Below, in pieces: positions 54,425-64,000 of a DNA stretch of 64,000 nucleotides. Within the stretch, counting starts at the first letter, position 1; each line of letters starts with the position of its first letter. Origin of the DNA: Batillaria attramentaria (Eukaryota > Mollusca > Gastropoda > Batillariidae); NCBI GenBank assembly GCA_018292915.2, contig JACVVK020000204.1, positions 155,001 to 219,000 on the forward strand, read 5' to 3'. The notes beneath the pieces were generated by a model that worked only from the letters and a program-made list of their open reading frames with translations, was not told the origin of the DNA and searched no databases. The position numbers and the translations under genes are program-made.

Positions 54425-54990
54425 GACGAATTACAGTTAGAAGTTAATACTGACGAAACTAAGGTAATGGTGTTCTGACGCGGCGGACGTCACGCAAGAC
54501 AGGAAAGGTGGTATTTGGGGCGGGAACAAGTAATTAACAGTCATGTTTATCTTGGCTATACCTTTACAACCAAACTGAGTCCCTCGATTAGTACTGCTTA
54601 CCTAGTCACCAAGGCACGTATAGCCACAATGGATATCTGTAAAAGTTTGAGACCATTTAATGACAATAGTAGTAAGATCACAGACACGAAAGTCCAGCCG
54701 ATTTTAATGTATTTCGCGGAGTTGTGGGGCTGCACGAAACTGGACAGTATGGAGAGGATCGACCTAAGGCTTGTAAATGGTTTCTACCGGTGCCACGAGC
54801 CACACCAAATAGAACAATGTATGGTGACTTACACCATCATACACTTTATAACTATAAACGCGCTCAGTTTAAGGCACTCAGCGACTGGTTTAGAGTCAGT
54901 ATGGGACCTGATCGCTTACCTTGCCGGGCCTACGATATCTTATGCCACAGTCACATAAAGGATACGATGATCTTTCGGCGCCCGTAACTA

Positions 54991-56235
54991 CCAAAATCCT
55001 GGGGTGTCCCCACGGTTGCGGCGACTGTTGCGAGGCACCCTTGAATTTTACATGCAGTACGGGCTTGCGGCAGATTATAACACGGAGTTTTTTTTTTTTT
55101 TTGTTTCGAAACCGCAACGCCGTAGCCCGTAGACACGCCGTATCCAGCATCGCGCGGCCACAATACAGTCACCTCACAGTGTCCGCACGATTGTTACGGT
55201 CGCCGTACGGTTTTTAAGCGAAAACCGTTTTTTTTTGTTTTTTTTTTTTGGGGGGGGGGGACAGTTGCCAAAATCTTACGGCAGCCATGGTAATCATAAC
55301 GCTGCCGCATTACAAACACCTTGCCCGGCGGATACTGTACTAATGTCCCACGGTGCACGTATGACTTTTCAATAATCTTGCGGATATTGCAAGTTTTCCC
55401 TACTATGCCCGTACTATTGCTGTGTCATGTACGGGTACCTTGAGGCAATCTGTTGAGGGGTGTTTATATAGCAGGCATTTCCAGGGATCAAAACATTTCT
55501 CAGACTAGATTACTGGAAGATGGCGCTGATCCCTCCTGATCGTCTGAGACTTGCGTACGTCAGCTTGCACCCTGTACCCTTGGGTGGCATTTTTTACAAT
55601 GGTCACTCAGCTTCTCCTCTGCAAAATCTAGAGTTTTCTTTTTCCCAAATCGTTGATGACGATGAACTAAAATTTCACGTCCCGGCCATTATATATGATT
55701 GGAGACATGCAATGTAAGAATATGAGATTTTTTGTTTGTTCTTTTATTAATTCCAAAATTGCACACAGTCCCCAGCTTTTCTGCTGGTGCGCGGATGCCG
55801 TATCGTCTGGGGGAAGCCTTGATGGAGCAGCAAGGAAGCTGTGCGATTTTCAGCAATCGCACGGCGTCCGTGCGGTTGCCTTGCGATAACCGTTCGGCAT
55901 TATTTCAAAGGCTATGCGGTCGCCTCACGGATTATGTACAGACAAGTTCAAAGGATCACCCCACGAACCTCCTACGATATGTGACCACGAAGCTCCTGAA
56001 ATGAATAAATCTTGCAGCGTCCCCAAACCGCACACTCGCCGCGGGGTTCAACAATCGTAGGGCGTCCGTGGTATAATTGTGACTGTAGCATTAGTCAGCT
56101 AAGACAAAGCAGGAACGTAGAGTTGGGCGTCAGGTGTCACAGACATGTATTTTTATGTAGAAAAAGGTTTAGTGTAGTGTGGGTCCAACAGGGGGGGGGG
56201 GGGGGGGGAGGGGGCGCGAAATATGGTTATTACTG
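54991..56235. other. Probable DNA-transposon remnants, unresolved
   Basis: GC-rich blocks (CGCAACG, GCGGTCGC types) and poly-T/poly-G runs at 55087-55102, 55228-55260 and 56190-56212. Short frames at 55520-55717 and 55732-56004 show no domain I recognise. Confidence 0.4.
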
Positions 56236-57405
56236 TATTCAAACAGTATTCAGTATGCGATCTTGACTACATTCCTACCTCACTGTTGTTCGAATGCATC
56301 GAGGAAGTTCTGCCTTCTCTTACAGATCTTTTTAATGATATCTTGTCCTCTGGCTGTGTCCCTAAATCATAGTGTTGGAAGAAAGCTATCGTCAAGCCGC
56401 TCCTCAAAAAACCATCTTTGGATTCCAATGTTCTAAAAAATTTCCGACCCGTTTCCAACCTCCCGTTCCTTTCAAAATTACTCGAGAAGATAGTTCTTTC
56501 CCAGCTGCTTGCTCATCTGGATCAGAATAATTTGTGGCATGTCTTCCAATCCGCATACCGGCCCAAACACAGCACTGAGACCGCTCTTCTTCGCGTCTTT
56601 GACGACCTGCTGACGGCTGCCGACTCCGACCGAATTTCTGTTCTGACACACCTCGACTTAAGTGCCGCCTTTGACACAATAGACCATGACATCCTGTTGT
56701 GTCGTCTGGAGCGAGTGTTTGGTGTCCGTGACGTTGCGCTTTCCTTCTTCACGTCTTACCTTCAAGACAGGGAGCAGTCAGTCTCCGTCCTTGGCCACGA
56801 GTCTAACTCAACCAAACCGGTGTATGGCGTCCCACAAGGGTCGGTTTTGGGCCCCATTTTGTTTTTACTTTACACTCAACCCCTTTCCGATATTGTCAAC
56901 AAATACAGTATTTCGCATCATATGTTTGCTGGCGATACTGAGCTGTATGGTTCTTCCAAACGCCAACAGTTTGACACCCTGCTTACAGACATGCAGTCAT
57001 GCACCCACACTGTGAAACAATGGACTCTCCACAACAAACTGCAGTTAAACGAAGACAAGACGGAGGCCCTTTTGGTTTCGGCAAAATGTTCAGATCTGCC
57101 CAACTCCCTCAGGATTGGACAGACTGACATTCCCTTTTCGGCTTCCGCAAGGAATCTAGGGGTCATTTTTGACAACACCCTGTCGATGAGAGAACAGGTG
57201 AACAAGGTCTGTCAGTGCGCCTACTTTGAGCTTCGGCGCATCTCGTCCATTAGGCAGTATCTTACCACTGAATCCACAAAGACCCTGGTGACTTCACTTG
57301 TCCTCTCTCGGCTGCCCCCCCCCCCCCCCCCCCGTTATATTGTAAAGCGCCTAGAGCCAGCCCTGGGTTAGGCGCGTTAAAAATCTGAACTATTATTATT
57401 ATCAA
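56236..57405 (+). pseudogene. CR1/Jockey-like RT fragment with changed catalytic site and LINE 3' tail
   Basis: The frame can be read from about 56260 (DLDYIPTSLLFECIEEVLPS) through a TAG at 56370 into a 317-codon open part. RT blocks: KNFRPVSNLPFLSKLLEK, AYRPKHSTETALLRV, HLDLSAAFDTIDHD, VYGVPQGSVLGPILF, then FAGDTELYGS at 56925, where active enzymes have FADD, and NEDKTEALL, NLGVIFDN. The first catalytic Asp of the pair is therefore lost. After TSLVLSRL a poly-C run marks an internal deletion, directly followed by a 3' end of LINE type (AAAGCGCCTAGAGCC, then ATTATTATTATC at about 57390). It lacks endonuclease and ORF1 (5'-truncated). Confidence 0.88.
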
Positions 57406-57534
57406 ACAAAGACACTTAGACATGTTTATTCAAGAGTGAAATGATACTGTGGAGAATAGAGAACGCTATACACAGCACCGGTAGTTCAAAATAATATTTG
57501 GCACAAAAATCTTAATAATTAGCAGTTATTTCCC

Positions 57535-58390
57535 CATCAAGCTGTGGTATACCGACGAGTCGGAATACTGGAAACCTGATCTGACACATACACCTACCGA
57601 CTCATACATGGCTTTCAGCATCCGGGTCATTTTGGACGATACCTTTATCTGATTTAACACAAACCAAAGCATTGTTCTGTCTACAGAATTGTAAGCACGC
57701 TGCTAGTCGACGAAGCAGACATAAAGTTTCTTGTTTCGGGCAAAGCATCTTTGTATTATAGACACTAGAGTAAATATATCGTCTACTGTTGAATATCCCT
57801 CGCGGAATCCAGCCTGGTCTTCACATATTATTTTTTGTCTTCCGTTTCCACCCATCTGTACAATCTTTTGTTCAGAATAGAGGTAGAAGTCTTGCTTATC
57901 ACACTGAGACGGGAAACCCCTCAGTAATTTGCAGGATTAATGGAACAATGGCCTCTCCAGCGTGTTTAAGGTATTCGGCCAGAACTTCATCTAATCCGGC
58001 GGCTTTCCCTGATTTCAATTTACGTGAGGCCTCTCTAACGTCATGCTCCGATATAGGGCCGTCTAACTCAGGTACCTCTGTACATGTTTCAGAGTGTGGG
58101 GTTGTCTGGGGAGCACTCGCGACCGGTTGTCTGCATGTCCAGTCAGCACGTTGCGAAAATGTGTCTCCCACTCGTCTATTTTTACCCGTCTATTTATTGG
58201 GTTGTTCCCGCTTTCTTCGCGCTGAGTTTCGCACGTGTTTCCAGAACACCGTAATATTATTCCTATTGTCCAGCAGAACTCTGCATGTGGACTGGTTATG
58301 GTTTCGTTTCTTCTCTACCAGCATAGCATTGTACTCGCGCCGGGCTTCACAGTAAGTTTCTTTGGACTGAGACAGGTTGTCCTTCACGTC
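57535..58390 (-). pseudogene. Non-LTR RT fragment, minus strand
   Basis: Read from 58387: a Lys/Arg-rich linker ending FWKHVRNSARRK, then ELDGPISEHDVREASRKLKS and GKAAGLDEVLAEYLKHAG (58080-57960). After frame changes come DQAGFREGYSTVDDIFTLVS, LYVCFVD followed by TAG where a Phe/Tyr/Ser is usual, YNSVDR, then LKAMYESVGVCVRSGFQYSD down to about 57540. These are RT blocks 0 to 3 of the family found at 53.1 and 61-62.5 kb. The palm with FADD is missing. Several stops and shifts, inactive. Confidence 0.78.
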
Positions 58391-58565
58391 TCTCTGTTGA
58401 TTAGGGCAAATTTTGCCGAATTAACTAAGATCTGGTGTGATCAAAAACCACCATGTGAAGTGGTACTTCTGTCTCATCTTTTGGCCGAAAAATGGACTAA
58501 TTACGTTCAAAACTTTGGGAGATATCGTCGGTTGAAGTTTGAAGTTTGGTTCGGTTGAAGTTTGC

Positions 58566-59690
58566 GTTATGACTACAACCCTGCGGTCAGTGTGGCGACA
58601 TGGTCCGTGCAGGTTCATCCAAGCGGAAAAAAGGGCCAGTCGTCTGACTCAAGTCAGGACATTTGCACGGACCGTTCAGTGCTCCTGTGTGTGAGCAGTG
58701 ACAAAAAAAAAGAAGTGTGTTCGACGGGACGGGAGCAAAGCGAAGGAAAATAAACAACTACGGACTGGGGCAGCCTCCATACGTGCCCATTTTGCTGTGG
58801 TTGACAAGAACACTGAAAGTGCTACAATGGATCGCTCCGTGTCTGATCAGTCGAGTCAGAATCCCCAAGTATCGGCCGCTGATTTAACGGAGAAAATGTG
58901 TCACTTGTCTGGCCAGCTGTCACAACTAAACAAGAGTGTAGAGGAGATGCGAGGCGAGATTTTTGGTCTACGCAAAGAGAACGACGAACTCAAAAAAGAT
59001 CTCGAACATTTCAGGAAGCGTGAGGAGAAGTTGCGGGAGATTGTGTTCGAAGCGAAACAGCAAGCAGCGGTAGCGGAATGGAGATCTAATGACCTCGAGC
59101 AATATACTCGGAGGAGCAATATCCAGATTTATGGAATGCCCGAAACTGACCAGGAGCCCGCCGTCGACTGCGAGAAGAAGGTGCTGAGGATGTTCAAAGA
59201 TAAACTGGGACTTGCTGACATCAAGCCTGAGCATATTAAGGCTTGTCATCCTGTGGGTCAAAAGGGCAAGCCACGACAGAGGGCCACCAACAACAGTCGG
59301 ATCAGGACAGGCCACGCTCGGTAATAGTCCGTTTTGTCTCGCGCAAAACTGCAGAAGCTGTGCTGTATAACAAAAAATACTTAAGAACACAGCCTACGTC
59401 GTGGAAGAGGACCTCACAAGCACCAATTTCTACCGCCTCAGGAAGTGCAAGGAGCACCCGGACATTACTTCAGCCTGGACCAGACGAGGCTCTGTCTTTG
59501 TTAAAACTTCGAACAACAAGGTTGTAAAGATTGACACCCTTGAGGACTTGGACACTCTCAGTTTCATCACCAGCAACTTCAACGCCGCACAGTGGGCGGC
59601 GGCCCCGCGGTTTCGGACGTGGGCGTGGTTCCCTGTTCAACAGCCGATCGGACGACCGACGTCCAGGGCACTCAGCTGATGACGATACGT
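58566..59690 (+). pseudogene. LINE ORF1-type protein, three frame segments
   Basis: From Met 58827 (MDRSVSDQSSQNPQV) come a coiled coil (NKSVEEMRGEIFGLRKENDE..LEHFRKREEKL) and an RNA-binding block of the L1 ORF1/transposase-22 type (LEQYTRRSNIQIYGMPE). ACHPVGQKGKPR follows to about 59280. The continuation PRSVIVRFVSRKTAEAVLYN is in another frame, and VEEDLTSTNFYRLRKCKEHP with SAWTRRGSVFVK is in a third. Two small indels (about 59285 and 59395) thus break a protein that binds the element's RNA and assists target-primed reverse transcription. No RT follows it. It faces the ORF1 at 59860-60651. Confidence 0.78.
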
Positions 59691-59859
59691 CTAACATGGA
59701 ACTCGGTGCAGTTGGTGGAGTCAGTCTGTGAATCTTTTCAGTTTGGCTACAGCTTTTTGACTGTTTTGTTTACAGCTCAGCTCCACCCACTGAGCTACCG
59801 TGTAACCCGCGACCTTATGACCCATAACAGCTGCTCGAACAAAGGGACATCACTATCCT

Positions 59860-60651
59860 TTATTTTTGTTCGCGTTGGAAGAAGGGGTCTCGGACTGCCG
59901 TCCCGTAGAAGATTAGGTTGTTACGTCGACTTCTGTTTTCGAGGTCGTCTAATTTAGTGACCATCTTCTCTACCTTCTCCCTCAGTACACTGTTTTCGGC
60001 TTCCAGTATCTCACACTTACTGTTAAGCGCCTCAATGTCATTCATTCAAGTACTGAAGTCGGTCCGGATAGAATCAAGTTGCTGGCTAAATCTCTGTTCC
60101 ATGTCTGCTAATTTAACACCCATACTTTTAGACAGACTGTCCTGCCCTGACGCCAGGTTGTTTTGGGAAAGCTCGATGCGTGATACAGCGTCCGTAAGTG
60201 CTCTGACCGATGTCATTAGCTGATGCAACATGTCAGCTGTCGGCACCGCCGATCCCGCGCCACTGTTGTCACCCGCGTGATTATTGTCACTGCTCGTACA
60301 TGTAATGGGACCGGGATTCGGCTCCACATCGCCGCATTGCATCATCAAAGTTGCGACGGCAAAAGTGACCGCACAGACTGCCACAAACGTGCAGGGACGA
60401 AGGCATCGAGGAAAGGTGCTTGGCACACAAGTGCGCTTGTAGTATGCGTACTTCCAGTAGAGAACAGGGCACGTCGCCCGTAGGTGCACAGTGTCAGAAC
60501 GCCTGTACCCGTCTCCCGGGACGTACTGGAAGCATCGTACCCGCGAATCCGCTAATTTCACTGTGCGATATAATAAGGTCCAGTAAAACTGGCCGCACAC
60601 CGCCCGGAATTCGCAACCTCCGACCGGCATGACTGCACAATCTGTCAACAC
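59860..60651 (-). pseudogene. LINE ORF1-type protein with a 2A-like motif
   Basis: 201 codons from 60651 to TGA at 60046-60048; the same frame goes on to 59860. N-terminal part: a Cys/Arg-rich region, a hydrophobic stretch (TFVAVCAVTFAVATLMM), then QCGDVEPNPGP at residues about 105-115, which matches the 2A consensus D-(V/I)-E-x-N-P-G-P. After it come a polar linker and a heptad-rich region. Past the stop the same frame continues: MNDIEALNSKCEILEAENSV, then LENRSRRNNLIFYG, the usual start of the ORF1 RNA-binding domain. It is cut off after that. 2A peptides make ribosomes skip the Gly-Pro bond, and N-terminal 2As are known in non-LTR elements of trypanosomes and marine invertebrates. The copy is inactive through the stop and truncation. 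Confidence 0.8.
60307..60351 (-). other. 2A-like ribosome-skipping motif
   Basis: Codons at 60333-60307 read G-D-V-E-P-N-P-G-P, preceded by LMMQC. Every invariant residue (D, E, N, P, G, P) is present. The separation would fall between the codons at 60312-60310 (Gly) and 60309-60307 (Pro). Confidence 0.85.
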
Positions 60652-61020
60652 CGGGCGAGTTTACCACTGACCTCTCAACATGTCCCTTCTGTGACACAGT
60701 TCACACAGTTCACTGGCACAGTTTGCACAGTTGTCAGTCGCTGCAGGGAAAACTACCAGGTACAAAATTTACACCGATCGATTCAGCGGAGTGTGAGGAA
60801 TATGATCACAATGTTTGATTCAGGCCACCTCCAATTAGTCCAAGGATAATTGCAAAAAACAACTTCACAGATCAGAGTGCAAAAAAGTCCGTGTGTACAC
60901 CGTGTGTACTCCTCACCCCATAAACAACAGATTAGACATAGGACTGTTCAGAGTAATGAACACACACACACACACACACGGTGTGCAGTGCGGAAGGACG
61001 CACTGCGATGAAAGGGTTAA

Positions 61021-61096
61021 TATCCTAGGAGAAAAGGGTTAATACCCTAGGAGAAAAAGGTTAATACCCTAGGAGAAAAGGGTTAATACCCTAGGA
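61021..61096 (+). repeat. About 20-bp tandem repeat, four copies
   Basis: The unit is AAAGGGTTAATACCCTAGGAG with one-base changes. Each unit contains the palindrome GGGTTAATACCC. A short (CA)n is at 60961-60980. Bases 60660-60960 hold no gene; they may be the 5' leader of the ORF1 element. Confidence 0.9.
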
Positions 61097-62550
61097 TGGC
61101 ATGTCGGCCCTGAGAATCTCCTGGGTGGTTACATCCTACTCGATTTCCAATACTTAGCCTGTCTTCACGAAACCGGAGGGTATAAAATATAAACATAGCA
61201 ATTTTTCTCAGCATTTCAGCATTTCTCAATACCAGTACGTTGCTCGGTGCAAATGGACCGTTTCTGCCATATATAACCGTTCCAAAATACTCGAGTCGAA
61301 GGTCACTGTACACATCACAATGGAATAGAAAGTGGTTTTCATTCTCTACTTCGCCTGGGCAGAAAGGGCACCTCTTGACATGAGAGTTCTTGCATCTGTT
61401 ATTTATGTTTATATCCACCATCCCAGGTCTAAAAAGAAGGAGGCAGTCTCTAAATTTCTTAATAGTAATGACTGACAGGTAAGTTTCCGGCTCCAATGTT
61501 GTTTTGAACTGTCTGTACGTGGAAAATCTCTCACTTGTCTGTACCTTGTCTTCCCAGGCTTGAAAAAAACAATCCTTCAATCTCTGTCGGAACTCAATAC
61601 TAAACATCTCGTTTGCTACGCCCCCATTCTCCCAACAAACCAAAATCAATTCTTACACAGTGTTTCTTTGATCTGATTTGCCCATGAGTTTCTTGTCAAA
61701 GATCTAAGCTGCATTTGGTAGGCTTACTTTGGTAATCTAGAGTCTGACATTTTATGTAGCTTGAAACAATACTTAATCGCCCGAACTATGCTGATAATGT
61801 ACAACGGGTGTCTGCCTGTTTCTCCATATATCATATAGTTCGGTGTTCGGATATCTACGCTCATGAACCTCTTGCTTGCAAACAGATGTACCTTCTCAAT
61901 TACGTCAAAATTTACCATACCCCAAATTTCCGATGAATAAAGTAACATGGGTGTTACCTGGGCGTCGAATAGCTTGTAGAATATAGACGGGTTGAGGTTT
62001 CCAAGACTACATGGATCTTAAGAGTTGTGTTACTCTCACTTTCCCTTTTCTGGCTATCTCTGACAGGGCATTTGTAAGCGAAAGCTTTGTAGTCAATGTG
62101 AAACCTAAACACTTTTAACTATTGACAACTTCGATTTCGGTTTCCCTGATATACCACTTCTCGTTTGCAGCTAAATGCCCTCCCTTCCTAAAAATCAAAA
62201 TTTTTGTCTTCTCCAGAATGACTTCTAGGCCAAGTTTTTCTGATGATTGCCGTAAGTTTGATATATGATTTTGCAGCCCAGTGGGACTCGAGGAAAGAAG
62301 TGCTACGTCATCCGCAAATAACAAGGAGAATATCTCCTGGAGACCCGCAATGAGCTGTATACCGTGTCGGCCATTCTTATTCACCTAACATGCCATTTCG
62401 TTAATTAGCAGGGAGAAAATTAAGGGACTCGCTAAAGAACCCTGACAAGCGGGCAATCGAAGAAATCTGAGTACTCAAACCCAGCCCTAACACACGCTTG
62501 ACTGAACTGAGGCGTACATAGCTTTTGACATCCGGACCATTTTCAAGGAC
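61083..62550 (-). pseudogene. Non-LTR retrotransposon RT palm to C-terminus, minus strand
   Basis: Read from 62550: MVRMSKAMYASVQSS, then in another frame RAGFEYSDFF, ASPLIFSLLINEMA, and from 62384 NKNGRHGIQLIAGLQEIF with SLLFADDVALLSSS, so the catalytic Asp pair is intact. KLGLEVILEKTKILIFRKGG and the thumb (YSSEIWGMVNFDVIEKVHLF) follow in further frames. The C-terminal block (61649-61083) ends with a zinc-finger-like KRCPFCPGEVENENHFLFHC. At least five frame changes. The 5' part is cut off at about 62551 by the palindrome-ended element, which was therefore inserted into this LINE. Confidence 0.82.
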
Positions 62551-62551
62551 A

Positions 62552-64000
62552 TTTTTATGTTGTTTCCATAGTAATGGAAACAACATAATAGGACGGGCTA
62601 AAATTTCCACGTTCATAGGCAAGCATCTGTGGTACAAACGCACGTCACTGCCGATCTCCCGCAGAGACGATTATGCAAGTGTAACTCTGACAATGACGTA
62701 AGAAAACCTGCGTCATCGATGCTGGCATGTATGCTGTTCGGAACGCGCTTCTCCTCCTCACTGAGTGCCGTCTGTGTGTATGTGTGTGAATTGTGTCGGG
62801 CCCGTTTCTTCGAAAATACTTAACCGAATGGCTTCAAATTTGGGGTATCCAAATTTATCAAAATGTTACATTAGACGATTCAAGCGTGTGATGATTGCTT
62901 AAGTGATTTGGGAGTTATCGCCCTTTTGAGACAAGTTGGTTGTCTTTCGTTTACAGGCGTAATATTTATTTAAATCACTCATTTTTTTGGCAGTAGACAG
63001 CTTGAATACGGACTCGGAACTGATTCACTACTAGAAAATGGTCGCTCTTATAGTTTTCATGTAAACCGAGCCTGAGTTGACATTGCATGTGAACCCAGTT
63101 CAGATGCCTATTTCTCCGAAAATACTGAACCGATCGATTTCAAATTTGGGGTTTCTTAATGAATCAAGATTGTTGAATAGAAGGCCCGATCCAGGTACGA
63201 TTGCACACATGATTTGCGAGTTATCGCCCTTTTCAAAAAAGTGGCTTTCTGGCGTTTAAAGGCGTAATATTTACCTAAACCACTCCATTTTTGGGACATA
63301 GATAGCATGAATACGGACTCTCAACTGAGTGAATTTTGGAGGTTGTCGCTTTTATACTTTTGGCGTAAGCCGTACCTGATGAAAGTGCTGGTAAACACAC
63401 TTTATATCTCAAAATCGCTCCTACTATACATAGATAATGAGCCTGGGGTGCCATAAAAAAATATACAAAAAAATTAGAAAAATTCACTGCAGCCGTTGTC
63501 GTCAGTTGACTCGAAAATTTGTACTGGAAGCACATTTCCTTTACACAAGCCACACGCCTCACAAACATCGCAGAAAAGGCAAACGCGCACTGACGCAAAA
63601 CTGTATCAGCGTCAGTTTGCCGACGTCATGTTTGATTGACGTGGGGGTGTGTCGTCACTTTTCGGAAGTTCTCTATTTGTAGACGGGGAAAGCGGGAGTT
63701 TCATTGATGTAGTGAGCTTTGTTTTTCCCACTGACTCTCACTCAATAGCATAGTAGAGTGAGAGAACACCACATAGGTCTCAATGGAGCACATGCACAAA
63801 CGCGGCTCGCGCAAGTCTGCGTGCGTGCGTGCGTGCGTGCGCGCGCGCGCGCGCGCGTATGTCTGTGTGTGTCTGTGTGCGCGCGCGCGCAGCAGACATA
63901 ACACATAGTGAAAAAACGTTCGCCGCGCAGACTTGTCTGTTAAACACATTGAGCCGGTATAAATTCGATCTTTACACTGCGCAGCAGCAACACTTCAATT
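62552..64000. mobile_element. Palindrome-ended element, copy 2 (runs off the window)
   Basis: Starts with the same hairpin (62557-62586) as copy 1 and stays collinear with it through ACGCACGTCACTGCCGATCT, AATACTTAACCGAATGGCTT, ATCGATTTCAAATTTGGGGT and GTGAGAGAACACCACATAGG to the window end. Near 63745 it reads straight through CTCAATAGCATAGTAGAGTG, the point where copy 1 carries its 5-kb insertion. Confidence 0.85.

Larger units (their letters stand above)
53114..54990 (+). pseudogene. Non-LTR retrotransposon reverse transcriptase, decayed, with nested insertion and internal minisatellite
   Basis: In order: an RT N-terminal block (IEKSEVRDVIHTSKEDKAGG, then WRLSATVPIRK at 53150-53350), a broken VAFDSIQRK motif, a block near RGFSQGCNLSP (53758-53790), FADDSALISY with the catalytic Asp pair intact (53898-53909), then an array of 51-bp repeats (53958-54424). 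After that comes a thumb/C-terminal part in a new frame (YLGYTFTTKLSPSIS, PILMYFAELWG; 54515-54900). At least four frame changes and several stops make it inactive. It is the same family as the minus-strand fragments at 57.5-58.4 and 61.1-62.5 kb. Confidence 0.8.

Overview
The window looks like nuclear DNA from an invertebrate, most likely a gastropod mollusc. The base for this is inference: genes are split by introns with canonical GT/AG borders, coding density is very low, AC/GT and GA microsatellites are unusually abundant, tRNA-headed SINEs recur, and the one clear host gene is a leucine-rich-repeat receptor of the GRL101 type, a class first described from the snail Lymnaea. Nothing in the window looks bacterial, viral or organellar.

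The main host locus lies on the minus strand between about 34.45 and 22.49 kb. It starts (as far as visible) with a clean LDL-receptor class A exon at 34.3 kb. After a repeat-filled intron of about 5.8 kb comes a coding block of about 6 kb. That block holds two tandem copies of the receptor ectodomain. Copy A is CUB, LDLa, C-type lectin, LDLa repeats, LRRs. Copy B is C-type lectin, LDLa repeats, LRRs, then seven transmembrane helices and a long tail with a 40-residue tandem repeat. Copy A has no transmembrane part of its own. Both ectodomains carry small indels that break the frame, while the last LDLa-LRR-7TM part of copy B is open for 741 codons. The locus is either a partly decayed duplicated receptor or a real gene damaged by assembly indels. 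Two candidate exons of an unidentified gene lie at 0.69 to 1.24 kb on the minus strand.

The rest is repeats. From 0 to 22 kb there are several copies of one tRNA-derived SINE, three with target-site duplications, plus foldback/MITE-like palindromes, microsatellites and satellites with 57-, 49- and 37-bp units. The receptor intron (28.5 to 34.3 kb) holds a pogo-like TIR element and two inverted minisatellite arms. From 34.5 to 41.3 kb is a palindrome-ended element split by a roughly 5-kb insertion with long inverted ends, which itself contains a second pogo-like element; an uninterrupted relative at 62.6 to 64.0 kb supplies the empty site. From 41.8 to 46.0 kb is a large inverted-repeat structure, and from 48.0 to 52.5 kb a Harbinger-like TIR element with two inverted copies of an exon-like segment.

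The final part (53 to 62.5 kb) is a graveyard of non-LTR retrotransposons of at least three kinds: RT fragments on both strands, one with its catalytic FADD changed to FAGD, one with an in-frame 51-bp minisatellite grown inside it, and two ORF1-type proteins facing each other. One of these ORF1 proteins carries a 2A-like ribosome-skipping motif (DVEPNPGP) near its N-terminus. That motif and the duplicated receptor are the two points most worth following up.
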